Shown here piece by piece: positions 46,600 to 59,733 of a DNA stretch of 64,000 nucleotides. Under the pieces are notes generated by a model. That model saw only the letters and a list, made by a program, of their open reading frames with translations. It did no database searches and was not told the DNA's origin. Made by a program: the position numbers and the translations under genes. Each line of letters opens with the position of its first letter. Positions within the stretch are counted from its first letter, which is position 1. Origin of the DNA: Nageia nagi (taxonomy: Eukaryota > Pinophyta); NCBI GenBank assembly GCA_050084985.1, contig JBITNC010000001.1, forward strand, positions 22,692,001 through 22,756,000, given 5' to 3'.

Positions 46600-47960
46600 T
46601 CAAAATATATACATAGTTGTGCTAACAAAGTTTTTAGTTCTTCTAAAACTTTTGTAAGTTTTCCATCTTAAGTTTCCACTTCAACTATCAAGATGTGCTT
46701 AGAGTTCTAGTCTTGAAATAACTACTTACAAAGAGATCTCCCCTTAACAACCATGGTAAGATAAATTTCAACATCATATTTTAAAATCTTTATAATCCAT
46801 CTAACTCTCCCTAAGTCCATTTCATCTTGCACAATGTAACGTCTAACATTTGGGTGAATGAATGGTAAGCACTTGAATTTCATTGTAAAAAATGTAGTGC
46901 TTGAACTTATTAAGATCTTTCATTATTATAAACACTTATTTTTCAATAAATCCATACCTTTCCTCAATATCATGTAATGTTTGGCTGAAGAAATCTATAT
47001 GGTGCTCATCATGAATGTCTTCTTTCTGAGTTGAAAATGCTACTATGATATTCTCTACTCCATATGCATACAAAATAAATTCATTTCAAAAGTTTAGATT
47101 CTTCAAAACTAGATCAAACATAATGATTAATTTTATGTGTTCAAAATCCACAACTCTCTCTATTATCCATGTAAAAGGAAATTTATATTTCAATAGTTTT
47201 CTTATTGGTCAGACAATTATGGCAATGTCTTGGATGAATCTCCTTACAAAAGCAATTTGAATCAAAAAACCTTATAGCTTCTTGATATTCAACATAATGA
47301 TGAGTTTGGATATAACTTCTACTCTCTCTATATCAATTGAAAATCTATCTTTTGAAATGATATGTCCTATGAATATTCCCTAATCCACTGTAAAGATTTA
47401 TTTCTTTGGATTTAATGAAATTTTTAATTTTTGATACTTTAGGAAATTTTATAAGAGATATTGCAAATGATTCTTCTTCTTTTGTGAAAAGAATGTGATA
47501 TCATCTAAGTAAACTGAAATAGTTTTGTTAATCAAATCTCTAAATGTATGGTCTATAGTCCTCTAAAAATTTGCTTAAACATTAGACAAACCAAATTATA
47601 TTCGTTGAAAAGTGATTGTACCCAATTTTATGGTAAATGCTATTTTATATTGATCTTCATCCATCACCCACATCTAGTTATATCTAGAGAAGTCATCAAG
47701 AAAAAAGAAATATTTTAATCCTAGAAAAGTATATAAAAGTTATTCCATAGGAGACAAAGGATAGTTATCTTTAAGTGAGGCTCTATTTAGATTTTGAAAA
47801 TATACACTCAACCTAATATCTCTATTCTTCTTCCTGAATGGCACCAAATTAACCATGCAAGTAGAATATTTGGTGGGATATATTATCCTTTCTTGAAATA
47901 ATTTTTTAAGTTCCTATTGAATAACCACTTCAATTTTAGCATTCATTGGGCTTTATTTCT
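46600..47960 (-). pseudogene. pol: Reverse transcriptase and RNase H of element 3 (broken)
   Basis: RT blocks on the - strand: ELKKLFQERIIYPTKYSTCM (about 47920), RLSVYFQNLNRASLKDNYPL (about 47820), FFLDDFSRYN (about 47700) and the catalytic box Y-L-D-D at 47511-47500, intact. SLNPKK and GHIISKDRFSIDIERVEV follow. RNase H: EFILYAYGVENIIVAFSTQK (about 47090-47030), then KHYIFYNEIQVLT-like sequence. Numerous stops. It is a different RT subtype from elements 1 and 2 by these motif spellings. Confidence 0.88.
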
Positions 47961-48429
47961 AGAGTAAAGGATTTTCCCCTTCCAACAACTCTATGGTGTG
48001 TTGAATAACATTCTTGTTATATACCTTTAAATCATCATAGCTCCCTGCCATGATACCAACAAATTTCTTCATGATTTTAGCTATCTCCTAAATATATTCA
48101 AATGAGTTCTTGATACCAACTTTCAAAAACTTGTTGGCTATTATTTCTAACTCTTTAAAGTTCTTGGGAGAAGATGAAATCATTACTTTTGATAACTAAT
48201 CATCTCTAGAAAAGATATTTTTAAATGTAATAATATCTTTAGGTAGAGTATTATTTTTCAACTATAATGTCTCCTTTGAATGCCTTAATGAGTGACTCTC
48301 GGCTACTTGAACATAACATTTATGCAACCAAGAAAGAATTATTATCCTTATCATCATCAAAAAATTACCATAAATAATCATTATATTGAAAATAAGGTCT
48401 AAAATCAATTGAATGACTTTTGTTCTTAG

Positions 48430-48830
48430 CAAATGATGTGTAGGATCAAATCTTGATCCCTTTTGAGCTAAGGCATCAACTTCACTATTAGGATCCCTAA
48501 GGATTGCATTAAGATTAAGAGCATCAAAGCTCTCTAATAAGTCCTAGACTCTATTTTCATATTTTTCAAATAATTATATTTAGCAAAACACTAATCGATC
48601 ACTTGATTTATAACTAGTTATGAATCACCAAAAATGGTTGAACATTTCATTTTACACTTCATTGCTTGTTCAATCCCTAAGCATAAGGCTTCATACTCAG
48701 CTGCATTGTTTGTACAAGTCCATATAATATGGAAAGAATAATTTTTTATTTTTCTGAAAGGGGATCTCAAAACAAACCCTATACCAGCTCCATTCTTAGA
48801 ATTCACTCCATCAAAATTCATATTCCACAC
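48430..48830 (-). pseudogene. Archaeal-type RNase H of element 3, upstream of RT
   Basis: In the frame begun at 49277: VWNMNFDGVNSKNGAGIGFV (first Asp), TCTNNAAEYEALCLGIEQAM (Glu) and IFGDS (Asp) directly before a stop at 48617, then LVINQV. After a frame change the tail reads DPNSEVDALAQKGSRFDP (about 48500-48440) with the last Asp. All visible catalytic residues are intact. It is fused in frame to the protease C-terminus and separated from the RT by about 470 bp of linker. In elements 1 and 2 the same domain lies behind the RT. Confidence 0.88.
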
Positions 48831-49442
48831 TTCTTGTTCCCTTAGTTTTTGAATGGTAAAGGCTACTAAATATGTAATATCTTCAAAAATTACATAATTC
48901 TCCATGCCTTTAATGTCAATTTCATTGATTGTAAGTTCATAAACTAAATTTATAGAGTCCAATTCCTCTATAATAATATTTTTTAATATAGCTTGTTCAT
49001 TTATATTAACTTGAGTCAACATTTCAATGAAAAAACTTGCCACATGCTCATTAACAACATAAAACATTATGTTCTTAAAGGGAATAGACATATGGGAATC
49101 ATCCATTGCTAAGTACCTTCCTATTTTGTAAGTAAATTCTTTTGATGAGTACAAACCAAACATAAGGGGAAGGTTAATAACTATGATGTTTTGAATGACT
49201 GAGACTCTTGGACACCTATGAAGTTTTATTGGAACATCTTTAACTACACAAAAGGTTTTGACATTTATACCATCCAACTAAAGTACTATAGTGGAATCTC
49301 TTGCATAAGTAAATCCAATAGTGTTATATACTTTATTAGGTATAAATGTCATGGTTTCCCTTGAATTTATCATAAAATTATGGACAATGTGTCCTTCTAA
49401 TTCAAGGGTCATGTAAAAAGGAGGAGGTCTATTATTACCCAT
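48831..49442 (-). pseudogene. Aspartic protease of element 3 (active site lost)
   Basis: Starts about MGNNRPPPFYMTLELEGHIV (49442), active-site region NFMINSRETMTFIPNKVYNT, where the family has D-S/T-G. Here Asn-Ser-Arg fits two G-to-A changes. A stop at 49280 is followed by an open 219-codon frame with LHRCPRVSVIQNIIVINLPL, MFGLYSSKEFTYKIGRYLAM and DDSHMSIPF, the C-terminal half of the protease. The same frame runs on into the archaeal-type RNase H, so the two were one polyprotein. Confidence 0.82.
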
Positions 49443-49899
49443 ACCTACTAATTTTGTGGCTATGTTTAGACTACAATTCTAATCATCATCTCTTTTAGTT
49501 TGAATCAATAGTACTACCTTTAGTAAGTATAACTATCTAAGAATACATAAGGCATAAAGAGTGATGCTATTGATGATATTATTTTTAGTTCATACATAAT
49601 TTTATATGGAATAACACAAGAAGAACTCTCTTTTGGATACTTTATCTTGTATGATTGATTTACTTCTTCTCTTTGATCCCTTATCATAGATGAGAATCTA
49701 AACTTTTTGGTTACTTTCTCCCTTTCTTTAATTTACAAGTAAACAAAAGGGTGAGTGGATTTTTTCCCAAAATTTATTATTCCAACAAAATCTTGTTATT
49801 AGGCACATATTCTCTAATAGGTCATTTTCATGGTAGCTTGGAATAAGAAGTAGAGGGTACTTGAATGGGATTATATGGAAGGGATTGAATCTACCTCTA

Positions 49900-51309
49900 G
49901 GGTTAAAAATGTATAACTATAGATTTCATTTCAATATCTCTATTAGCAAGTTCTGATAAAATCATAAGATTATCTTCTGATGCTCCTTCATTGATAAAAT
50001 AGTTAATGTTGAATCCATCATTATTTGCCAACCTTATTTGATGTTGGAATATCAGACTTGAATTTTATACATGAGGTTCATTACAAGCTCTACATCAATC
50101 CTAATTAGGAGGAGGAATATATAGCTTAGGATACATATATACTCTATCTATCCTAGGGAGACCCTTTGTTATGGTTGATATCTAGTAGGATAGGGATAAG
50201 TCCTTTATTGATATCCATAATCCTCCAATCATATTATTTATCTTCTAATTAAATAAAGTTCTTACTAGATATTCCAATTCAATAATCTCCTTTTGATTCA
50301 CATTATCTTTCTACACATTACTACTTGAGATAGGCATAAGAAGTGGTAATTGAGAAAATAGAGCAGGAAAGGTAAGCTAGAGTTGGAATGCAAACAAGGT
50401 AAGTTGAGGTTACAGTGTCAAAATTTGCAACTAGGGTGACTAAGGAGCTTGAGCTACATGTGTAGGAGGATAAGCTTGCATTAAGGGTTGCATGGAAGAT
50501 GAGGATGCATATGATATAGGTGCAAATATTCTTGCAGGAAGCTTTCCCATAAAAATTAGGGAATATTTACTATAAAGTAGATTTATAAATGTCCAAAAAT
50601 TATTTATTTCTAATCATATAAATCATTAAGGCTAAATTTGGAGCAAATTCTCTAAGGTAGAAGACTAAAGCCATTCAATAATGTGGTTTCATAGATAGAG
50701 GCACTCTAGCCCAAGATTTAGCAAATCTAAGATTAAATACATTATCCTAAGGGTGTCTTTGAATAACAGTGAATTATGATAGCAATGAGTAGGGATCATC
50801 AACCTTCTTAAATTTGAAATAAGGGATTTTGCAAATTGAGCCCATGTAGACATGGAATTGGATAAAAGTATCCTATATTAATCTGAAACCTTACTAAAAA
50901 AAGATATGGCAAGCAGTATGAGAATTACATATTGATAGACTATGTTATGTTGTTTTTCTATATCTACAATATCATGATAATTTTCATAAGAATATTTTCC
51001 ATAACCATCCCAATTTTGCAAATCTTTGGTAGGTTGCATTGGAATCTCATGAGGATTTGCAGCTTGGAGAGCTCTGAAAGCATTCTATTCTAGATATGCA
51101 AGAGGTTGAGTTGGTTAAGCCATATAAATAAGCATATTTACTATATTACTATGAATGAAATATGGAATAGATTTAAACACAATAGGGGTTAAAATATAAA
51201 TAAGATCTATAAGGTATTTGGATTTCCTAACTAGAGTTTCAATATATATTTCAGAGCTTTCAATAATAAGGAATTCTTTGGCTTTCCTAGTTTGTGATCT
51301 TCTTCTCAT
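49900..51309 (-). pseudogene. gag: gag of element 3 (broken)
   Basis: The probable start at 51309 reads MRRRSQTRKAKEFLIIESSE. The frame stops at 51115 and resumes with AFRALQAANPHEIPMQPTKD and YHDIVDIEKQHNIVYQYVIL (about 51080-50920), then LLSNSMSTWAQFAKSL. The W-x-x-F-x-x-x-F-like spacing fits a Gag core but is weak. A Pro/Gln/Ser-rich stretch (about 50550-50300) and the short C-R-A-C-N-E-P-H remnant (about 50090) follow. Many stops. The assignment relies mostly on its position before the protease. Confidence 0.65.
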
Positions 51310-51474
51310 AATCAATAAAAAATAAAAAAAGTAAAACTTAAAAACCTTTTTATGTTTAATTTTCTTAAATATAAGAAGAAGTTTCATCCACATAGAGTCT
51401 TTATCATGATATAATGATCATGAACAATTAAGTATAGGGTAGGAGATCATCCCATCAGGTGTGCAAAAAAGAAT

Positions 51475-52771
51475 TATAATACTATTGATTAAGATGTGGT
51501 AATTTTCACACATCCCCATGTATCAAAATCAAAACTATAATTTTGATGAATGATTTCTATTACTAGAAATCGATCTATAGGGAATACTTGTTCCTATTAG
51601 GATCATAATGGATTTGTGAAAACAAAGGGTGTAGAAAATAAAATTACAAGACAAAAGTAAACTTAAAATGCTATGTTAGTGGGTGCAAATAAAAATAAAT
51701 AAATATCTTCACTAGATAGCTTGATTTTATAGCCACCAAATAATGCATGACACTATAAGTAATACTATCCTATAATCTCTTTGTAGATATGGATTAACTA
51801 CTAATAATATTTCTTAGTTAATGAAGTGCAAACAAACATATCACACAACCATTTAAGAATAATAATAAATAAATCATAGTTAAAATATCAATAAGTAAGT
51901 GCATTCTATTATCATTGATATAAGTACAAAACATGGGCAATATCTACTATATCTGACCCCTTCTCCCTCAATAGAAGTAATACTTATAATTTTTCTCTAG
52001 AAAATATCTTCTAACTAATTCTTAACAAACTCTAATAGATAAAATATCTATAAATAAATAACTAAACATTTACAATGTATCTAATTTGCTTTTTTAATAA
52101 TATTTACAATTTGAATTCAAATATACAAATATCTGGATCATTCTTCTGCATGTGCTAACATCCTTCAACTTATATAGAGCTTGAAAACTTAAATCTAAGG
52201 GTTGAAATTACCTTCTTGGAATGAAAATGTATTTCATTAGGGTTCTAAAAATATATGCAAGTACTTTAATTTGGATAGACCTAAAAAAATCAAAAATAGA
52301 AGGAAATTATATCATATCAGTGGAATTCTTCAACCATGATTTGATTTGGATGGTCACAACTTAGATATTCAAAATTGGAGCACTCTAGGTGATTAATATG
52401 TGTATGATTCACCATGACATGTAATTGAATCACTTTTGGTAGGGCTAGAGTTGAAAAAAAATAAACTGCTAAATTTTTTTATTATTCAATGAAATTTGAG
52501 CTACTCCGCTCTATTAGATCTTCACCAAAATCAAGTGCTTTACAAAACATAAGATAATTTTTAACTATAACACTATTTATATTTTATCACCATTTTGGAA
52601 AATATTATTCATCAAAATACTACTAGATCTTAGCTAAAATCAAATACTATAGGAAATGCTCAAAAATGACTAAGTACCAATACTATCTTATTCTACTACT
52701 CTTTTGATAAACTTTATGCATACCAATACTTCTGGATCTTCACTAAAATTAAGTACTATGATAAATGTAAC
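51475..52771 (-). repeat. 5' LTR of element 3, truncated by CACTA insertion
   Basis: Collinear with 39890-41213. Similarity ends at about 52768, where the CACTA terminal motif begins. The missing outer 70 or so bases of the LTR were not found to the right of the CACTA coding region. Confidence 0.85.
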
Positions 52772-52787
52772 TACTACAAAAAGGCCA

Positions 52788-52840
52788 ATTTGCATCCTTT
52801 TTTTCATATTTAATTATGAAAAATGAAAAAGGATGCAAAT
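52788..52840. repeat. Subterminal hairpin of CACTA element
   Basis: atttgcatcctttttttcat pairs with atgaaaaaggatgcaaat across a short AT loop. Subterminal inverted repeats of this kind are transposase-binding sites in CACTA elements (family knowledge). Confidence 0.65.
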
Positions 52841-53699
52841 TTATGTCCTTGTACGTTGAAACTTTTTTTCTTTTTCTTTTTATTTTTTCGATGCAAAAAT
52901 AGACACAAAAAGGATGCAAATAGACACAAATTTGTACATAAAATTAACATTAGAATTTACCATTATGTCAAAAAAAAGATTTTTGATAATACTTAAGACC
53001 TTAAGATGCAAATTTGAACACCACTTTTCATCAAAAAAACTTAAACAAGGAAAATAAAAATTTTGAAGTCATTTTTACTATGAAATTTGACTACCATGGA
53101 TGTACATCATATTTAACTTTCTAAAATTTGATGGAAAATGATGTAAAATATGATAAAATACATATTATAAAGACAATAGAATTATTTGACAAGATACATG
53201 ATTCAATTATGGTTAAGATTTTCTACACAGAGCTTTTAACGATGAACCATACTTGAATAATTCCCATAAACTTTTTTGTAATTTGATGATGCATGATCTA
53301 TATATTCAAATGATGCAAAATAATTGTTCATGTGTTTCCTTTGAAGATGGTGTAAGCTAGTGTTGTTAGACACCATCAACTTGTAATGAACCTTACTTCC
53401 ATATTAAAGAATTATATAAGTTTATATAATTGTATTAATTTATTACTATATGAGTTCATACTTTCCTTATCATTTTATAAGAAAAAAATGAATTCAAACC
53501 CATCTTCATTATTCCATTTTGCACTTTTTGTAAATACACCACTTTTAATTAAAATGATGGAGTTAAATATAAATAATATTATACCACAAGTAATGGGCTA
53601 GCAAAATATACATATGAAAAGTTCAAGATACTAGTGAAAAGCATATCAATTACAATATTATCATTATTAATTATCTTCTTCACCAAAATATACAATATG

Positions 53700-56600
53700 T
53701 TTGCCTCTAGGATTACATTTAATTACAAACCACATTTTATCATCATCAACATTAGGGATGAAATATATTTAACTACAATAATATGGTAAAATATAAGGCT
53801 CTTGGTTGTCAGGTAAAATGTGTATGGAGTTAATTGCAAAGTAATCACTAGGTCTATCATGTAAAATTGTTCTTCTATTGAGTGTGTCAAACAACTTACA
53901 TTTAAATATCACACACTAAAATGACCTATAATCCAATTGTATAATTTTTTAAATTTTTTCTACATATTTTAATTTTTCTTGTATCAAGTTTGTATCTCTT
54001 GAACCTGCATAATTTTCTTGGTCAAAATCATCCATCACTCCATAATCAAATGTTGTTCTTCTATCATCGTTCTTTTCTTTTCTAAAGTGTTGACCATAGG
54101 CCCACATTATAGAGAAAGATAGTACTTGCACATATTTACATGAAAAATACTATTAGTGCCTATACATATTTAAATAAAAAATGTTATTAATGCTTGCACA
54201 TATTTACATAAAATTTTAAGTTTTATAAAAATATTAATTAAAATAATTACCTCAAACTTGCATTCTATAGAGATATTTAATGCATTTTCATCTATTTTTT
54301 CTCCTACAACTTGTTATTTCATTTCAATTTCATTCTTCATCCATGACTTTGGATATTCTTATGGCCAATTTTCCTCTCTTAGATTTTTAAGTAGACTAGA
54401 TGTGCCCTTTTAATTTTAAATGCAAAACAAGGCACATTTCTATTAAATTTATCTTCTTTTAGTTTGGTATAGTTCAATCCACTTTTTGAAAAATGCATAA
54501 TGTATCATGATAAATTAGTTTATAGATTCTTGAAGGTCATAATATGAAATTTCACAATACTATAATATAAACTTGTTAGCTAGTAATTAAACATTTATAC
54601 AATTTGTAAATCCAAAGTGCATGTACATATCTAAAGCATGGTTGATACCTCTAAAAGAATATAGTGTTCTGCCTATTTCTAATACCTCCCCTTGTAATTT
54701 TCCATTGTATTTGTCTCCAATCCACATATTTGGGGTAGAAGGATCTATTTGGAATAGATACTTGTATAAAAAATGATTCTTGTACAATGTATCGCTCACC
54801 TATAGATCCTTCTAGTCATGAATGTTGTCTAACAAATCCCTTTAGCATTTTTAAAAATATCTTCATAAATAATATGTTTTTAGCACTCATATCATATTCC
54901 ATGTCAATATCATCTAATAGGTGGATCAATAGGTGCACTTGCATGTCTATAAAAGTAAGTGGCAATTCTTTTTTCTAATTTACAAATAATTTTAACAATC
55001 TCTCAACACCATTGATCTATTGAAGCCACATGTATCTCCATTGAATATAACCACATGTTCATAAAAATATAATATCATCAAAATATTGCATATCAAAATG
55101 TGTAAAATATTAGAAATTAAGAATAAACTCTAGGTATATTATTTTTTTATAGCGCCATAATATAACATGACATACCTTAGAAATAATTATAGTCAATCGA
55201 TTGCATGTCTAATATCAATAGGTAGACCTCTATGTCCATGAATTGCAATTGGAAAAATATGTTGCAAAAAGTATGAGCATAAATATAGTGAGTATTTTTA
55301 TTTTAATGGAAAATGTGAAAATCATAATATGAGATCAATACCTTCATGAAGTTGTGGTAATCATGGGTCTTGAATCCTATTATTTTACCATTAGTAATGA
55401 ATGCAATTCTTAGAGATGATCCATAATTTATGTGTGTTCTAATGTTTTGAATAAGTTTGTGTAAATTTTTTACTTCATATTTTTTTCATAGGCCATGTTG
55501 TCATAGGTGCTTCTTTTCTTTCATCTTGATAGTAAGTTATCCATATAGATCTCATTTTCTTAATATCTTTTAAGTCATTTTTCATGGCATCAATATCTTC
55601 TTCATTGTTTGGTGTATACTGATACAAAGAAGTTGCAACATTATTTACAATGTGCATAGGATCCATTAAATGTGTCACTAACAACTCCTTCCAATATTCT
55701 AGTGTATAAAATATTGATAATCTATTCATTCTTAAAAACATGCAATCAATTCATAATAAATATTTTATAGTTTCAAAATAATAAATATATTACAAAATTA
55801 TTGTATGGTATAATATTTCACCTTCTAATAAATCATTTTTTCTAAGAATAATCTCATTATCTAATCCTAAAGTAGTACCTTCATCATGGGCTCTTTTTCT
55901 AACATTTTTCACACATTGTTGGTACTTTATGAGCCAACTCATAGGATTTTTGTAAATAGGAATAAGAGTTTTATCTATTGGAACATAGGCTTATTTTTTT
56001 CAAAAAGTATGATCCATTGGAAAATATTTCCTATGGTCAATATATTCCATCTTACTCATATTACTTGAAAATATTGATTAAATATTTTTTGCACATCATG
56101 GACAAGAATGATAACTTTTTGTACAAAGACATGTGATAAGTTTATTTAGATAATGAATATATATAATTCATATGATTATAAAAAATTAAATATACATATG
56201 TATATATGCATACCTGCATAAATAGAAAGCCCTAGATAATCATGTATAGTCCAAAATAGTATGCCATAATATTTGAATGACCTCTTATTGATAGGTCTAC
56301 TTATATCATACATTTGAACTCCTTTCCACAAGAGTTGCAACTCGTCAATTACTAGTTTAAAGTAGAAATCCATGTGTTTAACCTATTTTGGTCTAGGGAC
56401 TAAACCAACATCAAATGCTCTTTTCTTATAGATAACCATGAATGTATATTATAATTGATTATAACAATAGGCCAACATGAATAAGTGGATTTTTGGTTCA
56501 AAAATTTATTGACACCATTTATTACTAAACCCAATATGACACTCCTAGGTTCATCTTTAAATTTCTCTTGCCACTTCTCCTCCATATATTTCATTGCTTT

Positions 56601-57510
56601 AATATCTTTAGGTATATGCAACACATATTCTTCACTTCTATATCTTGCATTTCAATTCATAAACTCTCAAGTGACTTACACCAGAATATCCACATCAACC
56701 TAGGAAGCATTAGCATTACACAAACAACCTTATTTAGAGTTTACTTCCATGTTTCATTGTATTTTAATTTTTCACACTTTGGAAATTTAGTATTTGTATC
56801 ATATTACTCTCCTCTATACAATATCCAATCATTAATATATGCATGATATGAATTATACTTGACCCTTACATCCTTCAAATATCATGTTCTTTTTTTCACA
56901 AATAAAGGATGATATTATTAATTGGTAATAACTTTTATTTTATTAACCTATAATACTAATTAAAAATAACTTATATATTTAAATTTCATTAAAATTAAAA
57001 TATCAAAAATAAAAGTATCATAAAATAAAATAAATTCATACTATAGAAGAGAAGTGAAACTTGTATCTAACCATCCATGTTTGGCTTTTATATTCATTAG
57101 AAGTAGGATCATTGATAATATAATTGTATTTGTTCCTTTATATACTTTAGTTTTTGAAGCACAATACATGCTATCTCTTTCTAAAGAATCATCTCTTTCA
57201 TCATCATCAATATGAACATAAAGGGACTCAAGTAAACCATCAAATCCATTTTCTCCATTAACATTATTATTAGCATCATCATCATCATAACCAATATTAT
57301 CATCTCTTAATTCATCATCATTAGTTCTTGAATCCCACATAGGTATTTGAATAGGAGCTATTGGATTTAGTTTAGGGATAAACTTTGCATGTTTCTCAAG
57401 GGTCTATGCTTTTTGTAGTATTTTTTTATCACTCCTACTTACATTATTTCAATGCAATGTTGGTGTAATAGTAATAATTCTTGAGTGGTCATGATGACTA
57501 TTTATTTCCT
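53700..57510 (-). pseudogene. CACTA transposase (TNP2 type), broken
   Basis: Would recognise and move CACTA elements. N- to C-terminal on the - strand: an acidic part and KTKVYKGTNTIILSMILLLM with AKHGWLDTSFTSLL (57130-57041), DEPRSVILGLVINGVNKFLN with YSCWPIVIINYNIHSWLS (56560-56430), MDFYFKLVIDELQLLWKGVQ with GILFWTIHDYLG (56373-56230), and YWKELLVTHLMDPMHIVNNV (55690-55630), the D-x-M-H-I-x-x-N-V signature of the family. Next come LDDIDMEYDMSAKNMLFMKI and EGSIGERYIVQESFF (54930-54790). The end reads FKCKLFDTLNRRTILHDRPS and MWFVIKCNPRGKHIVYFGEE (about 53900-53690). Spacing allows introns. Stops are frequent. Confidence 0.85.
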
Positions 57511-57565
57511 ATGAAATTAGTTTTTACAAACTATTAATTTAGGTTAAAAAATATAAATGTAACAA

Positions 57566-59733
57566 GTGCAAAGTAATTTGATACATCCATACATATTACA
57601 AATTGATATATGTAGTGATTTTGAATCTACAAGCTCTAGTAAGAAAATAGATATTATTCATGAAAATCCTCATATATTTGCTACAAATATTGAACATTTT
57701 AAATTTAAGATTGTAAGTTTTAATATTCATGAATATATTTCTAATGAAAATGCTAAAATTGAATAATTAGATAGAATTCCTAGCCATATTCAATCTATTA
57801 AGAAATTACTATATGATAGAGAAAAGTTTGAATATTTTCTTACTCATAATGTTGAAACTGTTATTGATATCCTAACAAATTATGAGCTATTAGAATGGAA
57901 CTCTATATCCTTGCAATCATTATATAGTTTATTTTTTTATAAAAATATAATATCAACAAGATGAAGGGTTTCCACTATCAATATGAACACTGCTAACAAT
58001 GTGTCATCATGTGAACATGCTACCATCGATGTGAATGAAGTTAAGATAGAACCTCCTCTTGAAGGTAGGGAAGATGTTTCAAAGCTCATAAAAAAAGTAG
58101 CTATTGAAAATATGGCACAAAATGTGAAGATTATGACTACTTGATTCTCAAGTTTGATTGCTTTAAAATAGGTATGCTTTCTAAAGGTAAGGATATTATA
58201 TCTTGTTAATGATGCTTATAAGAAAAAATTTGATTGGTCATTAGAAGAGCATAATATTAAAATTGATATCCTTCATGATATTCAAGACACCATCCTATTT
58301 TATTTGTATCTATATGTGAAATAATTAGAGTTTATGATGAAGTTGGTTGATAAACTTGAACATGAAAGAGTAAATAGAATTGGACAATTTCTTATACTTA
58401 AATACAATGACCTTAGAAATGCAAAAGTTCCAAAAGTTCCACCTCAAACACCTCCACCACCCTAGTAGATAATATACTTACTATTCAAAATCCATCTCTT
58501 GTATTTTTAAATCCAACTAAGGAAAGAATAAAGAAATTAGAAAAGGAATTGCTTAATGATGACACCAATGATTTCTTATTTTGCTGAAAGAGTCCTTTTA
58601 CTAATAGAATTATTTCTAAAGTGTTTACTAAGAAAAAGTGTATTAAATTAATAAATTTTGATAGTTTTTAATATCCTAGGATGCATGTTAGAAAATTTCA
58701 AGAAGAAGCTACTAAATATATGCATGATAAAGATCAACTTGCTAAATTATTTTCACATAGTTTGAAACATGATGCATTGAAATGGTACTTTCTTCTTGCT
58801 TAATAGAGTATTTTTAAGTATGAGGATTTGATTTATCAATTTTTATAAAATTTTCAATACATTATTTCTAAAAAGGTTCACTTTAAAGATTTATGTAAAA
58901 TTAAATAATTACCTGACCAATTTTTGGCTAATTTTATAAAAAAATGGAAACAAACTTCTAACAAGATTAGAATACCTAAGCAAGATTTGAAAGATACATT
59001 TGCAAATGCATTACTTTTTTGTATATAAGCTATTGGTTATCTCTAATCATGGTATGAAATTGAGTGAAATGATGGATGTTGTGTTTAAAAAAGAGGCTTG
59101 TATTAAAAAACTATATGCAATGTATAGTAACAAACCTCAAATATATGATAAGAAGGTAAACACTTATAAATATAGTAAGAAACATTAAGTAAATAATATT
59201 TATACAAAAATCATAAAAATTGAACATACTAAAAGAATACCCCTAAAAGAAATCACAAACCTCAAAGGAAATATATAGAGTTAACAGATACTGTTGATAA
59301 TATTTCTAAAATGTTGTTCAAAGAGAAACTTATTGATATTCCACCTATTGTTGAACCTAAACTCCCCAATGGTTTGCCTAAAATGTTTTTATATGATAAA
59401 TTTTGCAACTATCTTAGGTACCTACTTGGACATCAAAAAATAAATTATAGGACTTTAAGATATATTATTAATGATTTCATTAACAAGAAAGCAATTTGGA
59501 TGGATAATAAAACTAATACCAATGATAGACATGTGCACCCTAATAATGGAAAATTAGGGGTATTCACAAACCCCTTACCTCCTTCAAAATTGAGAGGTTG
59601 CATTGGTATGGTAATTACTTCACATTATTTGAATTATTATTTTACTCATAAACATAGATGCAAAAATGATAATTTGAAGAATTATGGAAAAACAAAAGAA
59701 ATTAGCATCACTAATGACATGCAACACTATTAG
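57566..59733 (+). pseudogene. gag: gag fragment of a fourth gypsy-type element
   Basis: On the + strand. N-terminal part 57566-57950 (ILQIDICSDFESTSSSKKID and following) and a Pro-rich segment near 58430 (KVPKVPPQTPPPP). The Gag core at about 58680-59020 reads MHVRKFQEEATKYMHDKDQL, AKLFSHSLKHDALKWYFLLA, two stops, then FKYEDLIYQFL and LPDQFLANFIKKWKQTSNKI. This is the W-Y...F...F pattern of retrotransposon Gag. The final open frame 59311-59733 contains PKLPNGLPKMFLYDKFCNYL and NNGKLGVFTNPLPPSKLRG, like the tail before a protease. No protease, RT or LTR belonging to it is visible. It starts directly beside the CACTA transposase in opposite orientation. Confidence 0.72.

Larger units (their letters stand above)
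39890..52771 (-). mobile_element. Ty3/gypsy LTR retrotransposon 3 (- strand, decayed)
   Basis: LTRs at 39890-41283 (3') and 51475-52771 (5', cut by a CACTA element) bracket gag, protease, archaeal-type RNase H, RT/RNase H, integrase and a long unknown ORF, all on the - strand. It differs from elements 1 and 2 in that the archaeal-type RNase H comes before the RT. LTR divergence is perhaps one base in seven by eye. All genes contain stops. Confidence 0.9.
52772..57510 (-). mobile_element. En/Spm (CACTA) DNA transposon, right end not found
   Basis: Left terminus TACTACAAAAAGG at 52772 is the CACTA terminal sequence with the first C changed to T. Subterminal repeats ggatgcaaat or their reverse complement lie at 52788-52797, 52831-52840, 52912-52921 and (agatgcaaat) 53004-53013, the first two forming a hairpin. 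A TNP2-type transposase on the - strand fills 57510-53700. No matching right terminus was found before the gag fragment at 57566, so the element is truncated or its end is altered. Confidence 0.8.

Noticed and set aside
57409-57420. ctttttgtagta, resembling the right terminus of the CACTA element
   Set aside because: It lies inside the continuing transposase reading frame (ILQKA), with coding-like sequence further out, so it is more likely a chance match.
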